Origin: Timema cristinae
Lineage: Eukaryota; Arthropoda; Insecta; Phasmatodea; Timematidae
Assembly (NCBI GenBank): GCA_039000515.1
Contig: JBCFYV010000100.1
Location: 36,618,884-36,682,883 of the forward strand
Reading direction: 5' to 3'
Length of the DNA: 64,000 bases
In this document: piece by piece, positions 20,762 to 30,430 of the stretch
How positions within the stretch are numbered: position 1 is the first letter of the stretch
Layout of the letters: the number at the start of each line of letters is the position of its first letter
Program-made: the position numbers and the translations under genes
The notes under the pieces: model-generated
Told to the model about the DNA's origin: nothing
Databases searched by the model: none
The model's input: the letters and a program-made list of their open reading frames with translations, nothing else

Positions 20762-20935
20762 CAGTACCAAAAGCCCCCCATATCCACGGATAAAACGTTC
20801 CCAGATATACCGCGGTTACGTGAAACCGCGGATAATACCGAACTATTATATAAGGCGATATTCATGTAACATACATAAGTACGGTAAAGTTTAATTGATA
20901 AATTACTCACAGTAAGACATTACCAACATATTAAA
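20762..20935 (+). mobile_element. pogo/Tigger-like (MER2-like) transposon end
   Basis: Starts CAGTACCAAAAGCCCCCCAT, then ATCCACGG, GTGAAACCGCGGATAATACC and GAACTATTATATAAGG. It goes on with GGTAAAGTTTAATTGATAAA and TACTCACAGTAAGACATTAC. From memory this order matches the terminal half of vertebrate Tigger/MER2 elements of the pogo group. The other end is missing. The resemblance is recalled, not aligned. Confidence 0.65.
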
Positions 20936-20954
20936 TAAAGTACATAATATACTT

Positions 20955-21200
20955 AGCGCCGCGTCTTATTACCCTTTCGGTTTATACGCTTAAGTACTAA
21001 TTACGCCAATGGGTTAGGACTAGGAAAGGTTGAATATAGATGGAGTGAGCCTGCATTTGCGTGGAGTTAGAGTGTAAAACCATTTAGGAAAAACCACCCC
21101 CAGTTCAGCCGAGCAAGATTAGAACCTCTATCTCCCCGTCCTCTGTGGCTTAGCTCAACATGAGACCAGTGCATTAGCAAACTACGTCACCGAGGCGGGT
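20955..21200 (-). mobile_element. SINE-B
   Basis: Near full length: AGCGCCGCGTCTTATTACCC, GCATTTGCGTGGAGTTAGAG, AAACCATTTAGGAAAAACCA and head ACGTCACCGAGGCGGGT. The B box is damaged (GATTAGAACC for GATTCGAACC). Confidence 0.85.
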
Positions 21201-21430
21201 AAGTACATAATAATAACAATGAGAACTGTACACTACAGTGTAATTACTATTCTCCATTATTCTTGTTACGACCATCACATGATGATGATTATGATTATGA
21301 TGACAATCTGACTAAGATGAGATGAAATGGGGTGATGGTGTAGGCATTGTGACTTATAAACCATTCTTTTCGTTGATAAAAAATTTTAAAAAATTAGGCA
21401 GTGGTAAACCATGCTTAGGAGAGGGGGGGG

Positions 21431-21670
21431 CTACCCGATTGGGTGACCGCATTGTCTAATGCATCACTCTCACAACTATCATACTGCTGGGAAGCTCATG
21501 GTTCAATCCCGGTTGAGTAACCCGGGGGTGGCTTACCTTCCCTAAATGGTTTCCCACTCTCTATCTATGCAAATGTGGGTACACTTCCTCTAAATTCAAC
21601 CTTTCTCATCCCTAGCCCATTAGTGTAATTAGTTTATAACCCGAACGGGTAGTAAGACATGGTGCTTAGA
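21431..21670 (+). mobile_element. SINE-B
   Basis: Follows a G8 run. Head GGGTGACCGCATTGTCTAAT, B box TGGTTCAATCCCGGTTGAGT, linker GGTTTCCCACTCTCTATCTA, tail CCCGAACGGGTAGTAAGACA. A second partial tail (ATACCTTTCTATCCGCATTA) follows to 21745. Confidence 0.82.
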
Positions 21671-21799
21671 TTCTCTAAATTATACCTTTCTATCCGCATT
21701 AGTTTAGTTAAATGGAGCAAATCCGGATGGGTGGTAAGACGTCATCTAATACATAATTATCGTATGTTTCACATGGAGACAAAATAGGCTTCATATACG

Positions 21800-21918
21800 A
21801 AAAGAGAGAGACTCCTCAAATACAGTCCAATGTTTATATGAAGAGCCTTTTATAAATTACAAACTTTTTATAGTCAACATTGATAACATTTTACTATATT
21901 ATTAGTGTGATTTCATAT
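21800..21918 (-). repeat. Dispersed AT-rich repeat F
   Basis: GTCAACATTGATAACATTTT then ACTATATTATTAGTGTGATT recurs almost exactly at 38999-39038. TTATATGAAGAGCCTTTTAT is the reverse of text near 43515. Confidence 0.5.
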
Positions 21919-21928
21919 ATATCGATAA

Positions 21929-22211
21929 CCGACCCCATGGTGCACCTGGCTACAAATCTTGGGTTCGATTCCCGACTGATAGCATGAAAAGGGGAATCAG
22001 TCCAAAGGTCACCAGGGTTTGAAAGTTGATTGTTTCAGTGGTACCACTGTTTCGACACCCTCATACTCACCATCACCATCACTTCATCTCATCTCATCGG
22101 TACATGTAAAGAGCCTCCACGGAAAGAAAGTACGATTAGTACATACAGGCGTGGTCTGGGCTACGGTACATTAGTACCAGCTAATATTTCTGCAAACGGG
22201 TCTATGATTGA
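21929..22211 (+). mobile_element. SINE-D copy 2, with a SINE-A in its 3' end
   Basis: Head CCCCATGGTGCACCTGGCTA, B box TGGGTTCGATTCCCGACTG, then GGGGAATCAGTCCAAAGGTC and ACCAGGGTTTGAAAG. SINE-A copy 4 inserted at its right edge. Confidence 0.65.
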
Positions 22212-22215
22212 TGTA

Positions 22216-22511
22216 TTATTATTATTATTATTATTATTATTAGCACCGCGTCTTACTACCCGTTCGGGTTATACGCACTTACGCTAATGTGTAATGGTAG
22301 GGTGATTGTGAGATGAAATGAAGGACCTACAGTTTAACGTGGAATCCGAACCACGGTGGAGGCCTGGCATTCCCCACATTCATAAGATGTCTTGTCAGAG
22401 GTGAAGGAAGGGTTTGGTAATCAGATAAATTTGTGCCGGGACCGAGGATTGAACCCCGGCCGCCAGCATAGAAGTCTGACACCTTACCCCTAGACCGCCA
22501 GGTCACCGATG
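22216..22511 (-). mobile_element. SINE-A copy 4
   Basis: Full length in minus orientation with an ATT tail at the left. The 12-bp TSD ATGATTGATGTA is perfect (22204-22215 and 22512-22523). Both polymerase III boxes are intact, so this is one of the younger copies. Confidence 0.92.
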
Positions 22512-22559
22512 ATGATTGATGTAACCCAGACACACAGATACATATCTAAATAGTTATAC

Positions 22560-22700
22560 GTAACTAGGTAATGACAATATCTATCAAAAGTGACAGCTGC
22601 AGATCAGATGACATGACGTACGAATAAGTGAAAGTTTGCTCCACTGGCTTTTATAACCCTTTCTCTGAAAATTGGACTGTACTTTGATCACAATAAAGTG
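22560..22700 (+). repeat. Dispersed AT-rich repeat F
   Basis: AAAAGTGACAGCTGCAGATC, AGATGACATGACGTACGAAT and AAGTGAAAGT match 4530-4580 and 39060-39110 in order. Confidence 0.5.
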
Positions 22701-22948
22701 GTCTCGGGGACTGGTGAAACTAAACGGTACATGGGAGAAGCCAGATGACTTTGTTACGTTGAGTGAATAATGATCGCTTGATTATTTTCTCCGTCAACAG
22801 TGTTGTAAAAGACAACAACTCGTAAAGAGGAGTTGAATTATTTTATGCACTCTTTAAATAATAAGGAAACATTGTTTATTTGATAAATATTGTAGATGCA
22901 ATTCGCTTTTAGTAATTCACACCTGTCTGCGAAATAAAAATAAATAAT

Positions 22949-23214
22949 AATAATAATTATTATTATTAGCACCGCGTCTTACTACCCGTTCGGGTTATAC
23001 GCACTTACGCTAATGTGTAATGGTAGGGTGATTATGAGATGAAATGAAGGACCTACAGTTTAGCGTGGAATCCGAACCACACATTCACAAGATGTATTGT
23101 CAGAGGTGAAGGAAGGGTTTGGTAATCAGATAAATCTGTGCCGGGACCGAGGATTGAACCCCGGCCGCCAGCACAGAAGTCTGACACCTTACCTCTAGAC
23201 CACCAGGTCACCGT
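22949..23214 (-). mobile_element. SINE-A copy 5
   Basis: Full-length minus-strand copy that lacks about 15 bases of the middle (GAACCACACATTCACAAG joins across the CGGTGGAGG region). AATAAATAAT flanks it at 22939-22948 and 23216-23225; since the target is itself TAA-rich, that TSD is suggestive only. Confidence 0.88.
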
Positions 23215-23761
23215 TAATAAATAATTAAAAGTGTTATTATATTTTCCTTTTCAAAACATTATGCACTGATGAAGTCACAGGCAGGAGAAAACAATTATTA
23301 TTGTTGAAGTAGTATTTAACAATATGTTTTAAGTGTCGGCGTACAATCTTTTTAATGCCTTGAGTAGTTCTGTGAACAGTAGACCTCACTACCGCCATGT
23401 TCTTATCATTACTACAGATCGGTAAAATGTTTTCGGCTATAGTTCCAGTAAGAAGATACAGATGGTATTGCGAAAACTAATTTTTGGGGTTCATAGGTTG
23501 GTCATGAAACGCCAACACCCATTGAAATCTCCAATTAATTCTTTTTTTTCTCTTACGATTCAAGAGGTCTTAATAAAATAAAACGTTAATTGAAGAAATA
23601 AGTAGTATTATTCGAACACATGTCTTTCCCATTCTTATAACCCCCTCTTTTTAAAACATTGGCTTGCACAACAACTGCATGTATTTCACCATCAAGGTCA
23701 AATCGTTCTAAACACCAGTGGTATGACTCCGCTTCAGTGGCCGCATGATCTAAACTCTTAA

Positions 23762-24000
23762 GGTGGAGTGCTAGTGAGCGTGCGTTTAGGGCAGTATTTT
23801 CGCAGTTTTTATAGCACAAACATTTTTTGGCCAAAATAAATCAAACATTTCTTCTATAGAATCATGGAGTTTAGTTTTCTGCACATTTGGTATTTGGTGA
23901 CAAACTTATCTCTTTATTTAAAATGTTTGTCACCAAATGCTGCCATGCTCGTGACAGATATTCAACAACTGTTGAGATTAGCATGTGCAGAAAACTAAAC
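23762..24000 (+). mobile_element. Palindromic TTAA MITE inside SINE-B
   Basis: Left arm GGTGGAGTGCTAGTGAGCG to GTTTAGTTTTCTGCACAT; right arm ATGTGCAGAAAACTAAAC, an exact complement. An inner pair ATTTGGTGACAAAC / GTTTGTCACCAAAT closes the hairpin. TTAA flanks both sides (23758-23761 and 24001-24004). The outermost right arm is absent. Confidence 0.8.
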
Positions 24001-24175
24001 TTAAGGCGTCCTCTTCACAGTATACTAGGCTGCCTATGACGGGGTTGAATCTCAGTAGGATGTACTAGGGCGTAGGGTGTACGCAAATGCGGGTACACTT
24101 CATCTAAATATTACATTCCTCCTCTTTATTAAAATAATTAGTGCAATTAGTACATAAGTGTATAGCTCGAAGGTT

Positions 24176-24482
24176 GATCTCGGTGGTCTTGAGATAATGT
24201 TCTCGCCTCAAGACCCGATGTTCGTGGGTTCAAACCCAACAGGGTCAATGGATATTACTTGAGCGATTAAAATCCGTAGCACAACTTCCTTCGGAGTGGA
24301 AATAAAGCCGTCGGTCCCATGCCGATTGTGACATGTAAAATAACCCTGGAAGGGATGTGAAGACACCTTTTCCGGCAATATTTGTAGGAACTTTCACTAT
24401 CACTCATAGAAATTATCGTATGCTGATATAATAAGTCGCTTTATAAAGTGTACGTCAAATAAATAAATTAATAAATAAATAC
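24176..24482 (+). mobile_element. SINE-C copy 1 (family description)
   Basis: Head TCTCGGTGGTCTTGAGATAA and B box GTGGGTTCAAACCCAACAGG, then AAAATCCGTAGCACAACTTC, AAAGCCGTCGGTCCCATGCC and ATAGAAATTATCGTATGCTG. The family ends in ACGTTAAATACCTCAAATAA-type text with AAAT repeats, a different tail from A and B. This copy interrupts the tail of a SINE-B. Confidence 0.8.
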
Positions 24483-24517
24483 CATCCGAACGGCTAGTAA
24501 GATTTGGTGCTAAAAAG

Positions 24518-24785
24518 ATTTGTATGATTTCACAATAGTTAACTTACTGATTTAGAATTAAATTTAATCATTCTATACTACTCTATAAAATGTCTGAAAA
24601 AATGTGAATTCGTTTAGAAAACACGGAAAACACAATTTATGTCAAGGAAATAGAATTGCAAACAAATTTTTTAAATAAAGAAAATAATCTGAAAGTTAAG
24701 TTTTCTATGAAAATAAATGATATCTATCTAATACATTATTATAACTGAGATCTATTTCAAAGTAATTTAATTTAATAATGGTGTG
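24518..24785. other. No recognised feature
   Basis: Very AT-rich, no repeat or coding signature recognised. Confidence 0.45.
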
Positions 24786-25078
24786 TCTGGGCTAAATAAT
24801 TCGTAACTCAGTAGTGGTAAGATTAGCCAGTATTAATGTACCATTTCCCAGGGGACGCCCGAATATACTAATCGTACATCCTTTCTGAGGAAGCTCTTTC
24901 CATGTCCCAATAAGATGAGGGTGATAGATAGGTATGAAGCCAATGAAGCTCTTAACCTAACCAAACTCTGGTGACCAAGGAAATTATTCCCCTTTCGAGA
25001 AAATTCCCCGTGTACTAGCCGGAAATCAAACCCGGGACCTCAAGATCAGCAGCCAGAGCTTGACCACACTATACAACA
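24786..25078 (-). mobile_element. SINE-D copy 3
   Basis: In minus sense: GTATAGTGTGGTCAAGCTCT, B box GGGTTTGATTTCCGGCTAGT, then GGGGAATAATTTCCTTGGTC and AGTTTGGTTAGGTTAAGAGC. It ends next to the TTAA that borders the Harbinger element at 25085. Confidence 0.65.
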
Positions 25079-25084
25079 ACTTAA

Positions 25085-26046
25085 GGTCCGGTGCCCACGA
25101 GCGACGTGCGTCATCTTTGAAGTCGCGTCATGTGACGGTGCGTCTCAGCATTACTTTGATTCGAATGATGGCGTTCACACGGCGGTGTCCTTACCGCGTT
25201 TTGTCGGTACCTGTGAAGACATAGAGCAGTCCACACTAACTGCGCGCGTCATTGTGATTCTAATCAGTGTACAGTCAGAATGGAGGACGAAATAGACACA
25301 TCACTTTTTATCAATGAGGTGCGGGATGTACCTGTCACTTGAAAGTCGTCCTTAGAAGAATACCACGACAGAAATAAAAAACAACAATCAACATGGATGG
25401 AGATATGCAAGACGCCAGATCAAAATACTGATGAAATGGAGGCCATAATGCTAAAGCAACTTGGCAAGTTCTCTCTAATTTTTTTTCTTATAATTTTTAT
25501 GAATTGAGAAAAAATCTTTTCTATGCACAGTGGAATTTCGTTTATAAGGACTAACTGAGACCATATGTCATTTTGATTATCCGGTTAGTCCGGAAATTAT
25601 AGTAAAAGTGCATAAAGTTTAGATATATATTAGGTACTATCTACCTTTTATTTTCATAATAACAATTTATAGAATATTTGAAACATGTTACAACAACTGT
25701 TCACTCATAAAATATTAAGTAGAGACCGGATGTTAGGCAAAATACCTTTACATTATTGTTACAGATACCATAAAGATGACATAAGTTCATGTCAGGGTAT
25801 TAGGGTTGTGTACAGGAAAGATAAGTTTGTCTATTTTTTTTATGCTCTTCGAGTGTACCATGGCTTTAAACCAATTGAGGCCGAGAGTCGCGTCCAAATA
25901 GACGCAAGTCGCTAGTGTGCACTGCTCCGGGTGCTGTGACGTGGCGTCACCAGACGCTGGCTGCTTGTGTAAACTGCTTTTAGCGTGACGCAGCGTCACA
26001 GGACGCGACTGCAAGGACGACGCACGTCGCTCGTGGGCACTGGCCC
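25085..26046 (+). mobile_element. Non-autonomous PIF/Harbinger with a MADF relic
   Basis: The left end GGTCCGGTGCCCACGAGCGA-CGTGCGTC is matched by the right end, whose complement reads GGGCCAGTGCCCACGAGCGA-CGTGCGTC. TAA flanks both ends (25082-25084 and 26047-26049). The GC-rich ends carry repeated GTGACG/GCGTCAC motifs. A 25527-25600 stretch (AGTGGAATTTCGTTTATAAG, CCGGTTAGTCCGG) looks like a further small pogo-type insertion. No transposase remains. Confidence 0.85.
25280..25465 (+). pseudogene. MADF-domain exon relic of the Harbinger element
   Basis: From ATG 25280 the frame reads MEDEIDTSLFINEVRDVPVT, a stop (TGA at 25340), then KSSLEEYHDRNKKQQ and TWMEICK. This is the MADF order (F-I-x-E-V-R-x-x-P, E-Y-x-D-R, W-x-E-I). 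The stop replaces the position where a Trp is usual. Its closest partner here is the intact exon at 1798-1981. Confidence 0.65.
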
Positions 26047-26129
26047 TAACAAAGGATTGTAATTTAACCAATAGGACTTTATTTTATTTCTGCGTGCTAC
26101 CAACTTGAAAAAAAAAAAATCATCTCACC

Positions 26130-26335
26130 GACAGGGTAAGCACCCAGGCTAAGGTTTCAGTCTTGTTGCGTCTGGTTTGTTGGGGACGGGGGTTGAAATC
26201 CAGCCCATACGTATTAAGTGGTTTTTTCTTTAGTGTTTTTTCATGATATATTCAAACATTTACGGATATATTCTCTCTTAATTCCACATTCCTTATTCTT
26301 ATCCCATTAGTGAAAATAGGTTTGTATGTTCTAAA
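26130..26335 (+). mobile_element. SINE-B relic, poor match
   Basis: GACAGGGTAAGCACCCAGGC, GACGGGGGTTGAAATCCAGC, AATTCCACATTCCTTATTCT and ATCCCATTAGTGAAAATAGG keep SINE-B order with heavy change. Confidence 0.45.
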
Positions 26336-26439
26336 AGGCGCTCCAAATATCTATTCTTGAGAAATTTAAAGTAGCCTATTCTTTGCAGAAGCAACAATCA
26401 TATCATAACAATTCTTTCTAAAACATCTCCGATGTTTTT

Positions 26440-26650
26440 TAGCACTGCGTCTTACTACCTACTAAGTTTATACGCATTAAGTACTAACTAAACTAATGTG
26501 TTAGGGATGAGAGGTTTAATTTAGAGGAAATATACCCGAATTTGCGTAGAGGGAGAGTGGATAACCATTTAGGAAAAATTACCCCCAGTATACCCGACCA
26601 GGATTCGAACCCTAATATTCCTTTCATCAGTAACGTCTTAGGTGAGTGAG
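26440..26650 (-). mobile_element. SINE-B, head truncated
   Basis: AGCACTGCGTCTTACTACCT, GTAGAGGGAGAGTGGATAAC, AACCATTTAGGAAAAATTAC and the B-box complement GGATTCGAACCCTAATATTC. It stops at CGTCTTAGG, in the box A region of the head. Confidence 0.8.
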
Positions 26651-26669
26651 TAAACTTAAGCCATGAATA

Positions 26670-27000
26670 ATATATATCCACTAAGTTTTTTGACCAAAGC
26701 GTCCCTAAAAATAACAATCTGGTGTCTATGTTTCCGTTTATTAAAACAAGTATTGATAAATTGCAGAATGTTATTACTAGTTTTCCTAAAGTTTCGCGGT
26801 TTTACATTTATTTCATTGTTTACGATTTTTAAATACCTTATGTAAAATAAGACAAAATTTTGAAAACAGCTTTTGTAGCACAACATTGAAGCTTTTAAGT
26901 CAACATTTTAATGCATGAAATAATGTGGCAAAGTTAGAAGTTATTATTTTTAAAACCTTTCTAAACTTTAAATGACAACAAAAATCCATAGCACATTTAG
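26670..27000. other. No recognised feature
   Basis: AT-rich with short chance frames on both strands. It borders the left arm of a long inverted repeat. Confidence 0.45.
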
Positions 27001-28499
27001 TTTGTATACAACATGTATCTAAAACATTGCATCAAACTTTGGCAGGCTATTCCTTGGGTGCAAATAGAATAATTCACATCAGCAACCTAGGGTCCGTCTT
27101 GAATATTAAGGGTGGTATACACCCCTAAACATAGAGCTAAAAACGACTATTGTGTGAAATATTATGAAAACTGATTAAGGTATTACAACGAATCTTTGTA
27201 TACTACTTATTGAAACCTTGATCATTAATAAAGTAAATGTGCTGTTACCCACCCCCATCATGTAAAAAGGGGGGGGGGGGGGTTGTAACACTTTTTTCTG
27301 CAATAAAATATGTCAGAGTAATTATTACTAATTTTGACTTAAGATTACAAAACATTATGTAAAAATTAACAAAAAAAGGTGTCTTGGAGAAACTGTCTAT
27401 TTTCCCCCGTTTCCGAGATAATCATGCATGTTTTATTTCAAAGACAAGTGTTAATTCCTGCCAGGTAGGCAACCAGTATAGCTGTTGCGTAGCCACCACG
27501 CTCTCCTTACCTTAATCCGTTAGACTTCTTTCTGTAGGTTTTTTTCAAAGCTTTGGTGTACGAGACAGCCATTGAATCCGAGGAAGACCTGTTAGCCAGG
27601 CTAGGTGATGCATGTGATAAGGTTCAAGAAACACCACGTGTTTTCGAAAGATAACGCCAGTCATTGATACGCCACCTCAATTATTGCAATGACGTTAGGG
27701 GCCACTATTTTGAACACTTGCTATGAATCTGCTCTTGAAGCTAGGAATTAAAACATACAAGAACTACGGTTAGTATTTCTTAATTTAGCTTTCAATACTC
27801 CAGTGAGTGTAATGATTAAAATTCCACCCAAGTATGAACTGTGTAAGCATAACTTACTAATGTGATAAATAGCAACACATCGGAGCTTATGAAGAAGGAA
27901 AAGTATCTGAGTTTCTCCATCATTGCAAACAAACCAGTCTTGTTTACCAAATGTACGTGATACATAGTCACACGTGCCGGTAAAAATGGTTAAACGACTG
28001 CAGTGGGAAGTAACACTGCGATTCTGGTTGCCTACCTGGCAGGCATTTACACTTGTCTCTGAGCTCAAACTTGTGTGATTATCTCGAAAACGGAAAAAGC
28101 TAGACAGTTTCTCCAAGGCACCTTTTTTTGTTAATTTTTAATCCTTGTTTTGTAATCTTAAGTCAAAATTAGTAATAATTACTCTGACATATTTTATTGC
28201 AGAAAAAAGTGTTACAACCCCCCCTTTTTTACATGATGGGGGTGGGTAACAGCACATTTACTTTATTAATGATCAAGGTTTCAATAAGTAGTATACAAAG
28301 ATTCGTTGTAATACCTTAATCAGTTTTCATAATATTTCACACAATAGTCGTTTTTAGCGCTATGTTTAGGGGTGTATACCACCCTTAATATTCAAGATGG
28401 ACCCTAGGTTGCTGATGTGAATTATTTTATTTTCACCCAAGGAATAGCCTGCTAAAGTTTGATGCAATGTTTTAGATACACGTTGTATATGTCAAACTT
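27001..28499. repeat. Long inverted repeat, arms of about 475 bp
   Basis: The left arm 27001-27476 and right arm 28024-28499 are reverse complements with few differences by eye. Left ATCTAAAACATTGCATCAAA, AAACGACTATTGTGTGAAAT, CCCACCCCCATCATGTAAAA and CTGCCAGGTAGGCAACCAG each have their complement in the right arm at the mirrored place. The spacer is about 547 bp. The poly-G run (27269-27283) is longer on the left than its poly-C partner. Arms this similar imply a young origin or gene conversion. It could be a mariner-type element with very long inverted ends, or two copies meeting head to head. Confidence 0.85.
27493..27726 (+). pseudogene. Tc1/mariner (IS630-type) transposase C-terminus relic
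   Basis: In one frame, 77 codons plus a stop read PPRSPYLNPLDFFL, stop, VFFKALVYETAIESEEDLLA, ACDKVQETPRVFER, stop, RQSLIRHLNYCNDV and GHYFEHLL. This is the C-terminal third of an IS630/mariner DDE transposase; the PLDFFLWG-type block holds the last catalytic Asp, which is kept. Two internal stops disable it, and the DNA-binding half and first Asp are absent. It lies between the arms of the inverted repeat. Confidence 0.8.
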
Positions 28500-28854
28500 A
28501 GCAAACTACGGTAAAAACATTCTCATTTTTAATGGCATTTTTCTCTACTTTGTTTGGCTGCTTAAAACTGGCTTTAAATATATTAGCCTTATTAATGTTT
28601 GGTTTTGTTGGAGGTTGTGAAATTTTAATCAAGTAATGTTCGCGAGATTGCGAGTGCTTTTACAATTTGGATTACGTCATAACAAATATATATATATATA
28701 ATGTTTAATTTTGGAGTGTTAATGTTTTAATTAGAACAATACCATGAAGCACACACGATTAAAAAGAATTATATAACTTCTGCCACTACTATTACTACTG
28801 ATAATATTATCAATAATAATGTTAATAATTATGATTATGCTGGCTAGTGTGATG

Positions 28855-28889
<35 letters not shown>

Positions 28890-29035
28890 GTATTTCACTA
28901 AAGTGAATTTTACAAACACACAGCTACTTCCACACAAACGTACAAATTGACACAATACGGTAGACCTATCCTTTAACAAAAATTCTGGCACATAAATTAT
29001 CAATACTATTGTCATTATTACCATATTATGTGGGA
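28500..29035. other. Unassigned, with (ATT)n
   Basis: AT-rich DNA with a (TTA)n run at 28858-28887 and a TA run at 28686-28702. No gene was recognised. Confidence 0.45.
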
Positions 29036-29125
29036 AATTAACTGAGCCTATTTTTAATTGATTTAATTAATTTATACATAGTAAGCAAGTGCCATTCAGG
29101 TGGTACTTCGTTCCCATAGTTCCGT

Positions 29126-29443
29126 ATGCAGCATAAACCTGCACATAGGAAGCAAGGGGAACAAGGGAGTTCAGGACATGGCGATGAACTTTTTAAAGAG
29201 CATGTCACCGTGAGAAATAGGATTATGAATGAAGATGTTCGGGCAAGAGTTAGGCTACAGGAAATGGTAGAGGAAGCAAGACTGAGTTGGTATGGATATG
29301 TATTGAGAATGGGAAAGGAAATAATCCCTATTAGAATGCTGGCGTTGAAGATTGGAAAGAAAAGACCCGCAAAGGAGACCAAGGCAAAGATGGGAGTAGC
29401 GGATAAAAGCGAGTGTTCGAGGGAGAGGAGAAGAATGGACTAG
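29126..29443 (+). pseudogene. LINE ORF2 3' end relic
   Basis: Open for 105 codons. It reads VTVRNRIMNEDVRARV, LQEMVEEARLSWYGYVLRMG and ALKIGKKRPAKE. The order RN-E-x-R, EEARLxWYGHVxRM, GKRP is the conserved tail after the reverse transcriptase domain of many LINEs. The fingers and catalytic YADD parts are not present upstream, so it is a 5'-truncated copy. It seems to belong to a different lineage from the relic at 45925-46665. Confidence 0.75.
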
Positions 29444-29502
29444 AAATAAGGGAGGAATAGTGGTATAAGTACAGAGGGAGATGTAGGTATTTTTTACTAA
29501 AC

Positions 29503-30200
29503 CTATGATTCCCAAACCCATCTAGGGTCGCGGCATGTCTCGGGTGTGGTCACAATGATTTTTGAGGTTATACCTTTATGGTTACTTTAAAAATTTTTTT
29601 ATTATAATAGCTATTGTTATAAGGTAGTGTAAAATTTAAATAAAAATGTAAACGGTTAAAATTATGAGAACTGTCAAGTTCTAGATTACTCTTGATTACT
29701 CAACTTTGAAAGTTTGCTTGCTGACTTAATTTACTGTAGCAGCCTCGGTGTTTAGTTAAGTGGTGCAGGGGTCTAACGTAATTTCCAAAATACACACTGG
29801 CCTCGATTACTCTCTTTTGAGATATCTTAGTCACATACGTATACTCATTATATAAGCAGTTTATAATAATTTAATCAAGCACGCGGGATTAACATCACGC
29901 TTGTTTAATTTGTCTGTGAAGAGGTCAGGATTCAAATTCCGACCGGAGCTAATTAGGTGGATATTTTTCCTAAACGGGTTCCCCTTCTTCCTCTACGCAA
30001 ATAAAGGTACTTTTCTTATATTTTCACTCTATCTCACAAGTATAGTTAAACGCGTATAGCCCGGACGGCTAGTAAGATTCAGTGAAGATAATAACTTAAA
30101 AACAGGGATATGACGCTTGTAGGCTATAAAGAGGTCGCGTCGCGATGGTCTCAAAGACAAAAATTGGGGTCAAACCGTGGAAAAAGGTTGGAAACCACTT
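29503..30200. mobile_element. hAT-like element carrying SINE-B sequence
   Basis: Left end CTATGATTCCCAAACC, right end GGTTGGAAACCACTT; flanks TACTAAAC (29495-29502) and TACTAAGC (30201-30208) form a 7/8 TSD. Interior GGTCACAATGATTTTTGAGG and CCAAAATACACACTGGCCTC pair with the element at 49814. A SINE-B-like block (29895-30088: GGATTCAAATTCCGACCGGA, CTCTACGCAAATAAAGGTAC, GTATAGCCCGGACGGCTAGT) sits inside. Confidence 0.65.
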
Positions 30201-30209
30201 TACTAAGCT

Positions 30210-30430
30210 GACCTGGCCAGAGGCTGGAAACAGCTCATGATGATGATTGATTGATTACAGGATCAAACAAGGCTGTTTATGAAGATGGGGTGTTAATGCA
30301 TAAGCGGACTATTAGATCCAGAGGGAGATGGGACAGTCAGTGATGGGGCGTAAAATACCCAGGGCGGACCAATTAGTGGGACCAAAACTATATAGTGGGA
30401 TTATAAAGACAGTTAGATTAGTTGCGAATT
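30210..30430. other. No recognised feature
   Basis: GATGATGATTGATTGATTAC and purine-rich text, with a short frame that I cannot assign. A transposon relic is possible. Confidence 0.35.

Larger units (their letters stand above)
23727..24517 (+). mobile_element. SINE-B carrying a MITE and a SINE-C
   Basis: Pieces in order: head CCGCTTCAGTGGCCGCATGA (23728-23757), then after the MITE TTAAGGCGTCCTCTTCACAG with CTGCCTATGACGGGGTTGAA (24001-24175), then after SINE-C CCGAACGGCTAGTAAGATTT (24483-24517). The SINE-B is therefore older than both guests. Confidence 0.8.

Noticed and set aside
27748..28116. 122-codon minus-strand gene
   Set aside because: It overlaps an inverted-repeat arm and spacer next to a mariner relic, with no domain or plausible start context.
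28731..29024. Membrane protein with poly-Ile segment
   Set aside because: The hydrophobic run is an ATT microsatellite read in one frame.
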